Part shown: positions 49,961-58,629 of the stretch, one piece after another
Layout of the letters: each line of letters starts with the position of its first letter
Numbering within the stretch: the stretch's first letter is position 1
Assembly (NCBI GenBank): GCA_020636315.1
Contig: JACJYA010000010.1
Coordinates: forward strand, 1 to 64,000
DNA length: 64,000 nt
Reading direction: 5' to 3'
Source: Lewinellaceae bacterium
Lineage (GTDB): Bacteria > Bacteroidota > Bacteroidia > Chitinophagales > Saprospiraceae
Made by a program: the position numbers and the translations under genes
Notes under the pieces: model-generated
Told to the model about the DNA's origin: nothing
The model's database searches: none
Seen by the model: the letters and a program-made list of their open reading frames with translations, nothing else

Positions 49961-50770
49961 TTACTCACTGTGCAGCACCAGCAATGGCAGCTCACAATGA
50001 AAGACCTCGCCCAGGGTGACGCTCGTTTTGAAAAGCCGTTCGAAGAAGCCGATGAGGCCGTGTTTGCGGCGGACCAGGCAGAGCATATCCGCATCGGCCG
50101 ACTTTACAAAAGCCTTGATGCTCTCATGCAGGCTTCCCCTTTCTTCCTCAATAGAGAAGGTATGCGGAAGGCCTTCCAGCCAGCCAGCCGTTTTCAGCAA
50201 TTCGGACTGATCGGCCTCTTCCTTGTCTTTCACGCTGTGAAAAATGTGAACCTTGGCATCAAACCGGCGGGTGAGCTCTTTCAGCGGAGCAACCACCTCC
50301 TCCCCGGAAAGCTCCATATTAGCAATGGCGAAGGCAATATTTCTGATGGGCCGCGGGGTGTAATCCTCAGGAATAGCCAGAATAGGAATAGGGGTATGCC
50401 GCATCACGCCTCCGGTGATGCTCCCTAGAAAGACCTCTTTCAACCCGCTCGCTCCTTTGGTCCCCATAACAATTAGGTTGAAATTGCCCTCCCCGGCAAA
50501 ATCGGCAATCGTGCGGACTGAATCGCCTTTCAGGATTTTCACTTCAGGGGGCTCTTTTAGCGCCGCTCTTTCCAGAAAAGTTGCCATTTCCTCTTCGGCA
50601 TCTTGCCGGAGGACGTCATCCAGTGAAATGAGCATGTCCGACCTCTGGGGGGCCTGAAAAGTATGCAGCAAAGTCAGCTTGCAATCCAGAGTACAAGCCA
50701 GTTCTCTGGCAAAGAGCAATGCATTCATAGCGTTTTCAGAGAAATCGGTGGGAACAAGGATCTTTTTCAT
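49961..50770 (-). CDS. Universal stress protein, tandem UspA domains
   Basis: 269 residues from the ATG at 50770 ('MKKILVPTDFSENAMNALLF'); a second ATG two codons upstream (50776) is possible. The first Usp domain (1-145) carries the ATP-binding pattern 'VMGTKGASGLKEVFLGS'. The second (150-269) is degenerate and lacks the G-2x-G-9x-G motif. Usp proteins respond to starvation, oxygen limitation and ATP level. It is divergent from the V-ATPase operon, about 260 bases away. Confidence 0.92.
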   Translation of the reverse strand: MKKILVPTDFSENAMNALLFARELACTLDCKLTLLHTFQAPQRSDMLISLDDVLRQDAEEEMATFLERAALKEPPEVKILKGDSVRTIADFAGEGNFNLIVMGTKGASGLKEVFLGSITGGVMRHTPIPILAIPEDYTPRPIRNIAFAIANMELSGEEVVAPLKELTRRFDAKVHIFHSVKDKEEADQSELLKTAGWLEGLPHTFSIEEERGSLHESIKAFVKSADADMLCLVRRKHGLIGFFERLFKTSVTLGEVFHCELPLLVLHSE

Positions 50771-50839
50771 AGGCATAGAGATTGAATGGTCTGAAAAAAA
50801 ATGAGGCCAATCAAGACAGGGGTTCGATCTGTTCACTCT

Positions 50840-50876
50840 ATACCGGTGTCGAGCTAAAAGGGAAATACCGGTGTTG
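50840..50876. promoter_or_regulatory. Pair of ATACCGGTGTyG direct repeats
   Basis: ATACCGGTGTCG at 50840-50851 and ATACCGGTGTTG at 50865-50876, 25 bases apart, in the divergent region between the Usp gene and the V-ATPase operon. The spacing of about two helical turns is compatible with a regulator site, though this is only suggestive. Confidence 0.3.
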
Positions 50877-50980
50877 AAAATTATATCCAGCTATAATTTA
50901 TTATAAAACTCCAAAAAAAACGATGACTAGTATCACCCCCAGGCATTGCGAATGTCATCTGAACTGGGCCGGGAAAAAAT

Positions 50981-50988
50981 TATTTTTG
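50981..50988 (+). promoter_or_regulatory. Candidate -7 box for the V-ATPase operon
   Basis: TATTTTTG, an exact TAnnTTTG match, 41 bases before the ATG at 51029. No clear TTTG at -33. Confidence 0.4.
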
Positions 50989-51028
50989 AAACTGTGGTAT
51001 TTTATTCTTTGACAATCGAACTCAGGCT

Positions 51029-51643
51029 ATGGAACAAAAGCTCCAGGAATTACTGGACAAGATCTACAACGAAGGGGTCGCCAAAGGGCAGGACGTAGCC
51101 GCCACCATGGTAAGAGATGCGGAGCGTAAGGCCGAGCGGATCGTGGAAGAGGCCAAAAAGGAAGCCGAAGAGATCCGGAACAGGGCAAACGAAGAAGCGG
51201 AAGAACTCCGGCGCAACGTATCCTCAGAACTCCGGCTCTCCGCCGAACAGGCCCTGCACGCCCTCCGGCAGCAGGTCAGCCACCTCATCATCACCAAAGC
51301 CGTCAACGAACCCCTACGGGATGCTTTCTCCGGCCGGGAATTCCTCAAAAAGATCATAGAAACCCTCATTCGGAACTGGGACCCGGGCAATGAAGCCCGC
51401 GGCCTGGCCCTGCTGCTTCCGGAAAAAGAAAGGGAAGAACTCGGACAGTATTTTTCGGCAAAAGCCAGAGAAATACTCAATGGATCCCTGGAAATCCGTT
51501 TTGACGACAAACTCGAAAGCGGTTTCCGGATCGGGCCCGAAGACGGCAGCTATCTCATTTCCTTTACGGAAAAAGACTTCCAGGCTTTCTTTTCGGATTA
51601 TCTGCGGCCCAAAACCAAAGCCCTGCTCTATGGAAGTAACTGA
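51029..51643 (+). CDS. V-type ATP synthase subunit E
   Basis: 204 residues. A peripheral-stalk subunit: a long charged N-terminal helix ('AERKAERIVEEAKKEAEEIR', residues 30-70) that pairs with a partner helix, then a globular C-terminal domain ('LEIRFDDKLESGFRIGPEDG') that contacts the catalytic head. The pattern is typical of AtpE/NtpE. First gene of the operon. No separate G/H-type stalk partner is encoded next to it. Confidence 0.85.
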   Translation: MEQKLQELLDKIYNEGVAKGQDVAATMVRDAERKAERIVEEAKKEAEEIRNRANEEAEELRRNVSSELRLSAEQALHALRQQVSHLIITKAVNEPLRDAFSGREFLKKIIETLIRNWDPGNEARGLALLLPEKEREELGQYFSAKAREILNGSLEIRFDDKLESGFRIGPEDGSYLISFTEKDFQAFFSDYLRPKTKALLYGSN

Positions 51644-51674
51644 CCCGGGCAGATAACGACAAAAAAGTTTGATT

Positions 51675-52586
51675 ATGGCTTACTCCAAAGGTTCAGAGAC
51701 AATAGCCTTTAACCCTGTCCACCGAACGGACACGTATAACTTTTTTGTTGCCCCCTTAAAAAAGCGCCACTATTACTATCTCCTGTCCGGGCTCCCCGAT
51801 ATGGCCCTGGAACAAAGTAAAGTCCCCCTTACCCTTTCCGAACTGATGGAAGCGTTCAGGCTCTCTCTTCACCCCGAAGACCTGCAGCTGGCCCGCCTGG
51901 TATTGCTGCCGGCAGACAACCGCAACCTGATGGCCCTGCTCCAAAAGACTGAGGCCGCCTGGAAACCGGAGGGGCAGTTCAGCCGGCAAACCATGGAGGA
52001 AGGGCTGGAAGAACCCGGTTTGCTGCCATCCTACATGAACCGGTTTTACAGGGCGTATAAGGAGGATGCGCCCCTGTGGCCGGCAATGAGCTGGGAGAAC
52101 CAACTGGCCCGCCTCACCCATGAATACCTGATGGCGCATACGACGGGGTTCCTGAAACAATGGTTCACCTTCGAAAACTACCTGAAAAACATACTCTCCG
52201 CCTGGAACATCCGGGAGTACAAGCTGGCGGCCGATGGACAGTTCATCGGGGAGAATGTAGTCACGGAAGCCCTCCGAAAGTCTCATGCCCGCGATTTCGG
52301 GCTGGCCCTCGAAGTGCCTTTCCTCGACAAACTGATGCACGCCCTGGAACAGGACAAGCTCCTCGAAAGGGAAAAAGCCCTCGCCCGGATAAAATGGAAC
52401 TACATAGACGAACTGAACACCTTTAATTACTTTACGGTGGAGGCCGCACTGGGTTATCTGCTGAAATGGATAATGCTCGACCGGTGGACCAGGCTGGACA
52501 CCCAAAGAGGACAGGAAGTGATCGGCAATCTGATGGATAGACTGGAAAATAGTATTGAGATTCCTCAAACGTTTGCTCTGGCATGA
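51675..52586 (+). CDS. DUF2764 family V-ATPase-operon protein
   Basis: 303 residues from the ATG at 51675. Seen: 'RHYYYLLSGLPDMALEQSK' near the N-terminus and helix-rich sequence with 'QWFTFENYLKNILSAWNIRE' and 'IRWNYIDELN'-like 'IKWNYIDELNTFNYFTVEA'. DUF2764 genes sit in V-ATPase operons of Bacteroidota and some other phyla between E and A. The place and helical nature match the C/d (central-stalk socket) subunit, so it may be a divergent C subunit (inference). The stop overlaps the start of the A gene (ATGA). Confidence 0.85.
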   Translation: MAYSKGSETIAFNPVHRTDTYNFFVAPLKKRHYYYLLSGLPDMALEQSKVPLTLSELMEAFRLSLHPEDLQLARLVLLPADNRNLMALLQKTEAAWKPEGQFSRQTMEEGLEEPGLLPSYMNRFYRAYKEDAPLWPAMSWENQLARLTHEYLMAHTTGFLKQWFTFENYLKNILSAWNIREYKLAADGQFIGENVVTEALRKSHARDFGLALEVPFLDKLMHALEQDKLLEREKALARIKWNYIDELNTFNYFTVEAALGYLLKWIMLDRWTRLDTQRGQEVIGNLMDRLENSIEIPQTFALA

Positions 52587-54355
52587 AAGAAACAGCCCAA
52601 CACACGAAAGGAAAGGTAAGCGGCATCATCGCCAACCTCGTCATCGTACAGGTTGACGGGCCGGTAGCTCAAAACGAGATCTGTTACATCCGGCATTCCG
52701 GAACCGCTTTGATGGCGGAAGTGATCAAAGTACTGGGTGACAAAGCCTACGTGCAGGTATTTGAAAGCACCAGAGGGTTGCAACCCGGAATGGAGGTTGA
52801 TTTTGCCGGGCACATGCTCGAAGCGGCCCTCGGCCCGGGTATCCTGTCCAAAAATTACGACGGCCTGATGCACGACCTGGATGCCATGACGGGCGTTTTC
52901 CTGGAAAGGGGCGAATACACGGATGCCTTCGACATGGGCCGGCAGTGGGAGTTCCGCCCCCTGGCCGGCGTGGGCGACACCGTGGAGGCCGGCAGTTGGC
53001 TGGGTGAGGTAGATGAGAACAACATCCCTCACAAAATAATGGCGCCCTTCAAGCTGGAAGGGCAGTACACGGTAAAAAGCATTGCCAGGGCAGGGACTTA
53101 CGGAGTGCAGGACCATATTGCCATACTCACCGGCCACGACGGCAGGGAAATTCCCGTCAGTATGGTCCAGCACTGGCCCGTAAAAAAAGCAGTCAAAGCC
53201 TATGTCCGTAAGCCACGCCCTTTCAAACTGCTGGAGACCGGCGTGCGCACCATCGACACTCTGAACCCTATTGTGGAAGGCGGCACCGGCTTTATTCCCG
53301 GGCCATTCGGCAGTGGTAAAACCGTCATGCAACAGGCCATTTCCAAACAGGCCGAGGCCGATATTGTCATTGTAGCGGCCTGCGGAGAGCGGGCCAACGA
53401 AGTCGTTGACCTGTTCACGGAATTTCCGGAACTGGACGACCCCTGGACGGGGCGCAAGCTCATGGAACGCACCACCATTATAGCCAACACCTCCAATATG
53501 CCGGTCGCCGCCCGCGAAGCCTCCGTTTACACCGCAATGGCCATCGCTGAATACTACCGGTCTATGGGGCTCAAGGTGCTGCTGCTGGCCGACTCCACCT
53601 CCCGCTGGGCGCAGGCCCTCAGAGAAATGTCGAACCGGATGGAAGAGCTGCCGGGCCCCGATGCCTTTCCCATGGACCTGCCGGCCATCATTTCCAACTT
53701 CTACTCCCGCGCCGGCATCGTTTATCTGAAAAACGGGCGGACCGGCTCGATTACTTTTATCGGCACCGTTTCTCCGGCGGGCGGCAACCTGAAGGAGCCG
53801 GTCACCGAATCGACCAAAAAGGTAGCCCGTTGCTTTTACGCCCTTTCTCAGCAAAGGGCCGACAGCAAACGCTACCCCGCCATCGACCCCATCGAAAGCT
53901 ATTCCAAATACCTGGAATACCCCGAATTGCAGGAAACCCTCAACCAACAGATCTCCCCCGGCTGGGTGGGCCAGGTCGAAGAACTTAAAAATATCCTGCT
54001 CCGAGGCAAGGAGGCCGCCGAGCAGATCAACATTCTGGGCGATGACGGCGTATCGGTTGACACCCATCTCATTTTCTGGAAATCTGAGGTCGTTGACGCT
54101 ATTATTCTCCAGCAGGACGCCTTCGATGAAGTAGATGCCCGCAGCCCCCTACGCCGCCAGAAATACATGGTGGATAAAGTGCTGGCGGTGGCCCAAACCG
54201 AACTGGCCTTTGATTCTTACGAAGAGGTCAACCCCTATTTCAAAAGGGTGATCGCCGCTCTCAAGCAGATGAACTATTCGGAATTTGAATCCCCCGGCTT
54301 CCGGCAGTACGAGGAAGAATTGCAGGGAATACTCGAAGAAAGAAAACCCGGCTGA
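52583..54355 (+). CDS. V-type ATP synthase subunit A (catalytic)
   Basis: 590 residues. Catalytic head subunit. Seen: N-terminal barrel 'GKVSGIIANLVIVQVDGPVA', the non-homologous bulge region up to about 200, the P-loop 'GPFGSGKTV' (Lys246), 'ACGERANEVVDLF', 'ADSTSRWAQALREMSNRMEELPG' (Walker B and the conserved S/R segment), 'GTVSPAGGNLKEPVTE' and a helical C-terminus. V/A-type rather than F-type from the bulge and the 'PFGSGKT' loop. It overlaps DUF2764 by 4 bases and lies 1 base before B. Confidence 0.97.
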   Translation: MKETAQHTKGKVSGIIANLVIVQVDGPVAQNEICYIRHSGTALMAEVIKVLGDKAYVQVFESTRGLQPGMEVDFAGHMLEAALGPGILSKNYDGLMHDLDAMTGVFLERGEYTDAFDMGRQWEFRPLAGVGDTVEAGSWLGEVDENNIPHKIMAPFKLEGQYTVKSIARAGTYGVQDHIAILTGHDGREIPVSMVQHWPVKKAVKAYVRKPRPFKLLETGVRTIDTLNPIVEGGTGFIPGPFGSGKTVMQQAISKQAEADIVIVAACGERANEVVDLFTEFPELDDPWTGRKLMERTTIIANTSNMPVAAREASVYTAMAIAEYYRSMGLKVLLLADSTSRWAQALREMSNRMEELPGPDAFPMDLPAIISNFYSRAGIVYLKNGRTGSITFIGTVSPAGGNLKEPVTESTKKVARCFYALSQQRADSKRYPAIDPIESYSKYLEYPELQETLNQQISPGWVGQVEELKNILLRGKEAAEQINILGDDGVSVDTHLIFWKSEVVDAIILQQDAFDEVDARSPLRRQKYMVDKVLAVAQTELAFDSYEEVNPYFKRVIAALKQMNYSEFESPGFRQYEEELQGILEERKPG

Positions 54356-54356
54356 T

Positions 54357-55679
54357 ATGGAAACACGAGCTTTTCAGCGCATATACACCAGGATAGAACA
54401 GATCACAAAGGCAACCTGTACGGTCCGCGCCACCGGTGTAGGCTATGAAGAACTGGCCATGGTGGCCGGTAGAGCTGCCCAGGTCGTTAAGATTATTGAG
54501 GACCAGGCCACACTGCAGGTTTTTGCCGGCACGGAAGGCATCCCCACCAATGCCGAAGTGGTTTTCATGGGCAAGTCTCCAACCCTCAAAGTCGGAGACG
54601 CCTTAGCCGGGCGCTTTTTCAATGCCTACGGGCAACCCATCGACACCGGCCCGGAGGTGGAAGGAGAAGAACGGGAGATCGGCGGCCCTTCCGTCAACCC
54701 GGTGAGGAGGAAGCAACCCTCCGAACTGATCACCACCGGAATTGCCGGCATCGACCTGAACAACACCCTGGTGACCGGACAGAAGATCCCCTTCTTCGCC
54801 GACCCCGACCAGCCGTTCAACCAGGTGATGGCCATGGTGGCCCTGCGGGCCAAAGCCGACAAGATCATCCTTGGAGGCATTGGGCTGACCAATGACGATT
54901 ACCTCTATTTTAAAAATGTGTTCGAGAACGCCGGAGCCCTGCACCGCATCATCAGCTTTGTAAATACCACCGAAGACCCGCCGGTAGAACGCCTGCTGGT
55001 GCCCGATATGGCACTCACAGCGGCCGAGTATTTCGCCGTGGAAAAAAAGGAAAAAGTACTTGCTCTGCTCACAGATATGACCCTTTATGCCGATGCACTG
55101 AGCATTGTTTCCAACCGGATGGACCAGATCCCCTCGAAAGACAGCATGCCGGGCTCTTTGTACAGCGACCTGGCCAAGCTTTATGAGAAGGCGGTGCAAT
55201 TCGAGGAAGGCGGCTCGATAACCATCATCGCGGTGACCACCTTATCCGGAGGTGATATCACCCACGCCATCCCCGATAACACCGGCTATATCACCGAGGG
55301 GCAGTTGTTCCTGCGCCGGGATACCGAGATCGGCAAGGTCATCGTCGATCCGTTCCGGAGCCTCTCGCGACTCAAGCAGCTGGTCATCGGTAAAAAAACA
55401 CGGGCCGACCACCCGCAGGTGATGAACGCCGCGGTGAGGCTCTACGCCGATGCCGCCAATGCCCGCACCAAGCTGGAAAACGGCTTCGACCTGACGGATT
55501 ACGACGAACGCGCCCTGGAGTTTGCCCGGGAATACTCCCGTGAGCTCCTGGCCATCGATGTGAATATCGATACCGAAAAAATGCTGGAAGTGGCCTGGAT
55601 GCTGTTCGGCCGCTATTTCTCGCAGGCGGAAGTGGGTATAAAGCAGGAGTTGATGGACCAATACTGGCCAAAAGAATAA
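54357..55679 (+). CDS. V-type ATP synthase subunit B (regulatory)
   Basis: 440 residues from the ATG at 54357, 1 base after the A stop; an upstream frame to 54285 lies inside A. Seen: 'AGRAAQVVKIIEDQATLQVF', 'GRFFNAYGQPIDTGPEVEGE', the degenerate P-loop region 'VTGQKIPFFADPDQPFNQVM' without the GKT lysine, 'LTDMTLYADALSIVSNRMDQIPSKDSMPG' and 'TEGQLFLRRDTEIGKVIVDP'. Non-catalytic B subunit, as usual; it completes the A3B3 head. Confidence 0.97.
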   Translation: METRAFQRIYTRIEQITKATCTVRATGVGYEELAMVAGRAAQVVKIIEDQATLQVFAGTEGIPTNAEVVFMGKSPTLKVGDALAGRFFNAYGQPIDTGPEVEGEEREIGGPSVNPVRRKQPSELITTGIAGIDLNNTLVTGQKIPFFADPDQPFNQVMAMVALRAKADKIILGGIGLTNDDYLYFKNVFENAGALHRIISFVNTTEDPPVERLLVPDMALTAAEYFAVEKKEKVLALLTDMTLYADALSIVSNRMDQIPSKDSMPGSLYSDLAKLYEKAVQFEEGGSITIIAVTTLSGGDITHAIPDNTGYITEGQLFLRRDTEIGKVIVDPFRSLSRLKQLVIGKKTRADHPQVMNAAVRLYADAANARTKLENGFDLTDYDERALEFAREYSRELLAIDVNIDTEKMLEVAWMLFGRYFSQAEVGIKQELMDQYWPKE

Positions 55680-55685
55680 CTGGCT

Positions 55686-56288
55686 ATGGCCATAAAATTT
55701 CAATACAACAAAACTTCCCTCCAGGAGCTGCAAAAACAGCTTCGGGTCAGGGTAAACGCCTTGCCCATCCTGAAGAACAAAGAAGCGGCGCTCCGCATCG
55801 AAGTCAAAAAGGCCCGGCGGGAAGCCGAAGAGATGGACAACCTGTTTGCCCAGAGGCTGGCGCAGCAGGCGGATATGGCCCGGCTGTGGGAAGAATTCGA
55901 CACGGGCCTTATCGAAGCGGCCCGGGCCAGCTTAACCCCCCGGAAAATTGCGGGCGTAAGCATTCCCGTACTGAAAACCATCGATTTCCGGCAGCAGCCC
56001 TTCAGCCTCTATAACAATCCCGCCTGGTTTCCCGGAGGGTTGGAGGCCGTGAAGGAACTGGCCACAATAGCTATCCAACGGAAACTCTTTCTTAGGAAAA
56101 TGGCTCTCCTGGACCACGCCAGGCGAAAGGCCACCCAAAAAGTCAACCTGTATGAAAAGGTACAGATACCGGGTTATGAAGACGCCATCAGAAAGATAAA
56201 ACGCTTCCTGGAGGATGAAGAGAACCTGGCAAAGTCCGCTCAGAAAATCGTCAAAAAACGCCAGGAGGAAAACAACAGCCTCCGATGA
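55686..56288 (+). CDS. V-type ATP synthase subunit D
   Basis: 200 residues, nearly all helical. The central rotor shaft: an N-terminal helix ('LQELQKQLRVRVNALPILKN') and a C-terminal helix ('KVNLYEKVQIPGYEDAIRKI') that pair as a coiled coil. 'LYEKVQIPGYEDAIRKIKRFLEDEENL' is the diagnostic stretch. The usual partner F is not seen next to it. Six bases after B, 16 bases before I. Confidence 0.92.
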   Translation: MAIKFQYNKTSLQELQKQLRVRVNALPILKNKEAALRIEVKKARREAEEMDNLFAQRLAQQADMARLWEEFDTGLIEAARASLTPRKIAGVSIPVLKTIDFRQQPFSLYNNPAWFPGGLEAVKELATIAIQRKLFLRKMALLDHARRKATQKVNLYEKVQIPGYEDAIRKIKRFLEDEENLAKSAQKIVKKRQEENNSLR

Positions 56289-56304
56289 AAAAAAGAGAAA
56301 GCCT

Positions 56305-58095
56305 ATGGTAGTGCCCATGAAGAAATACGTTTTTCTGGTACACCATTCAGATTATATCGGGTTTCTGAATGAACTGCAGAGCCTGGGGGTACTCCATGTA
56401 AAGGAACAGAAGGGAGAACCCTCGGAAGAGCTGCTGGAGAGGATCCGGTTGCAGAAGGAGATCCGGGATACGCTGGCGGCCCTGCGGCATCGCATTGTAA
56501 CGAAAACGGAGGGGAAAGAACTTTCAGAGGAAGGAGGCATCGCCATTGCCCATACTTTTCAGGAACTGGCTGACGAGCAGGAAAACCTCCAGCAGGAAGT
56601 GAACGCCCTGGATAAGGAGATCACTTTCCTTAAGCCATGGGGGAATTTTGCCCCCACTTCCCTCCGGATGCTGGAACAGGCGGGGCTGAAGGTTCATTTT
56701 TTCACCTGCCCGGCCAGAAAGTACGACCCGGCCTGGGAAAAGGAATACCCCATCAAAGTCATCAATACTGCTCCGCCCAATATTTTCTTTGTTGCCATTA
56801 CGCCCATTGCCCAGGCAATAAATATTGATGCGGAGGAACTGCCCCAGCCGGAAGTGAGCCTGAACAGCCTGATGGTAAAAAGAGAGGCCCTGAAAAAGAA
56901 GATCGATGCCATTGACGAGAAGCTTGACAATTTCACGCTGATGGCGCAGCCGGCCCTGGAAAAAGCATTGACTAAGGTTGAAGAAAGCATTCAGTTGGTT
57001 ACCGTTGTAGAGAACACCGGCCGGGAAGCGGAAGGCGCCGTTATGATCCTTGAGGGGTTCGCCCCTATAGGCCGGGAAGCCGGCCTGCTCACCTATTGTG
57101 AACAAAATGATATTCTTTTCCTTTCGGAGCGGCCCTCGCCGGAAGACCAGCCGCCGGTGCTGCTCAAAAATTCGGCCTTTTCGCGCCTTTTCGAGCCCAT
57201 CGGCGAACTTTTCGCACTCCCCTCCTACCGGGAACTGGACCTGACGCCATTTTTCGCCCCCTTCTTCATGATGTTTTTCGGTTTTTGCCTGGGCGATGCC
57301 GGTTACGGCCTGGTAGTACTGCTGGGCGCTACTCTTTATAAATTCAGGGCAAAGCCGGAATACAAACCCATACTTACGCTGGCACAGTTTCTCGGCGTTG
57401 GAACCATTATTTTCGGAACGCTGACCGGCACTTTCTTCGGGGCCAACCTTCTGGATGAACAGTTCGCCTGGCTGGGCGGCATCCGCAATTTGATGATCGA
57501 CAGCAGCCAGGCTTTTAACCTGGCCCTGATCCTGGGTTTGGTTCAGATCCTTTTCGGATTGTTCCTGCAGGCTTACAACAAGGCCCGGCAATTTGGCCCG
57601 GCTTATGCCGTGGCCACTATCGGATGGGTAGTTCTGCTGCTCAGCATCCTGGATATTGCCGTGCTGAACGTGACGGCCCGTCTTTCCACCTACACGGCCT
57701 GGCTGGGAGTGGGGATGATCCTCTTTTTCAACGACCCGAAAGCGGGCCTGCTCAGCCGCCTCGGCAAAGGGGTCTGGGAACTCTACGGCATTACCGGATT
57801 TTTTGGCGACCTGCTGAGTTACATCCGTTTGTTTGCCCTGGGCATTTCCAGCGCTATCCTGGGGTTTGTAGTCAATGACATTTCATTACAGATAAAAGAA
57901 GGCATCCCCTATCTGGGGCCGGTGCTGTTTGTCGTATTCCTGATCGTAGGGCACGGGGCCAACCTGTTGATCTCTTCTTTGGGGTCTTTTGTCCACCCCC
58001 TCCGCCTGACCTTCGTGGAATTCTATAAAAGCGCCGGTTTCAGGGGCGGTGGTAAAGCCTACCGGCCCTTCTCCAAGCCTTCGGAGAAATCCTGA
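56305..58095 (+). CDS. V-type ATP synthase subunit I (membrane stator)
   Basis: 596 residues from the ATG at 56305; an ATG at 56317 is an alternative. N-terminal half: soluble helical arm ('VFLVHHSDYIGFLNELQSLGVLHV', coiled coil at 70-100 and 195-235). C-terminal half from about 330: membrane helices with 'FFMMFFGFCLGDAGYGLVVLL', 'GTLTGTFFGANLL', 'DLLSYIRLFALGISSAILG' (essential Arg of the half-channel in 'SYIRLFALG') and 'HGANLLISSLGSFVHPLRLTFVEFY'. Complete; stator of ion translocation. Confidence 0.95.
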   Translation: MVVPMKKYVFLVHHSDYIGFLNELQSLGVLHVKEQKGEPSEELLERIRLQKEIRDTLAALRHRIVTKTEGKELSEEGGIAIAHTFQELADEQENLQQEVNALDKEITFLKPWGNFAPTSLRMLEQAGLKVHFFTCPARKYDPAWEKEYPIKVINTAPPNIFFVAITPIAQAINIDAEELPQPEVSLNSLMVKREALKKKIDAIDEKLDNFTLMAQPALEKALTKVEESIQLVTVVENTGREAEGAVMILEGFAPIGREAGLLTYCEQNDILFLSERPSPEDQPPVLLKNSAFSRLFEPIGELFALPSYRELDLTPFFAPFFMMFFGFCLGDAGYGLVVLLGATLYKFRAKPEYKPILTLAQFLGVGTIIFGTLTGTFFGANLLDEQFAWLGGIRNLMIDSSQAFNLALILGLVQILFGLFLQAYNKARQFGPAYAVATIGWVVLLLSILDIAVLNVTARLSTYTAWLGVGMILFFNDPKAGLLSRLGKGVWELYGITGFFGDLLSYIRLFALGISSAILGFVVNDISLQIKEGIPYLGPVLFVVFLIVGHGANLLISSLGSFVHPLRLTFVEFYKSAGFRGGGKAYRPFSKPSEKS

Positions 58096-58143
58096 AAAGA
58101 TCCTAAGCAGAAAAAGCATTAAATAAACGAAGAAAAAGATAAT

Positions 58144-58599
58144 ATGGAAGCAGGAATCGTTCTGGCATATATCGGATTGGGCCTCATGGTAGGCCTGGCA
58201 GGAGTAGGCAGCGCCATTGGCGTATCTATCGGGGGGAACGCCACCATTGGCGCTCTCAAAAAGAATGAGGAAGCATTCGGAAGCTATATGTTGCTGAGCG
58301 CGCTTCCCGGCACGCAGGGCCTTTATGGTTTCGCCGGCTTTTTCATCATCAACAGTTCCGGAGTGCTCTCGCAAAACACTACTCTGCTTCAGGGCATGGC
58401 CGTCCTTGCCGCCGGTTTTGCACTGGGGCTGGTGTGCCTCATCTCGGCTATCCGGCAGGGGCAGATCTGCGCCAACGGCATTGCCAGCATTGGCGCGGGG
58501 ATTGATGTTTTCGGAAAGACGATGGTCCTGGCGGTTTTCCCGGAGTTGTACGCTATTGTCGCTTTTGCAGCGACCTTTATCATCAATGCCGGCCTTTAG
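58144..58599 (+). CDS. V-type ATP synthase subunit K (c-ring), sodium-type ligand set
   Basis: 151 residues with four membrane helices (two fused hairpins), the double-length form. Ion-binding residues compare with Enterococcus NtpK (from memory): 'LPGTQGLYGF' supplies the Leu, Thr and Gln, 'AIRQGQI' the next Gln, and 'FPELYAIV' the carboxylate Glu134. TM2 of the first hairpin has no acidic residue, so one site per subunit. This ligand set is that of a sodium-binding ring; family-level knowledge, not proof. Last gene of the operon. Confidence 0.93.
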   Translation: MEAGIVLAYIGLGLMVGLAGVGSAIGVSIGGNATIGALKKNEEAFGSYMLLSALPGTQGLYGFAGFFIINSSGVLSQNTTLLQGMAVLAAGFALGLVCLISAIRQGQICANGIASIGAGIDVFGKTMVLAVFPELYAIVAFAATFIINAGL

Positions 58600-58629
58600 G
58601 ATGGGCTACTTTCAAGTGGCCCTTGCTGG

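Noticed and set aside
52565..54067. 500-codon minus-strand frame opposite V-ATPase subunit A
   Set aside because: A shadow of a strongly conserved gene caused by codon bias; composition is glycine- and valine-rich without domains.
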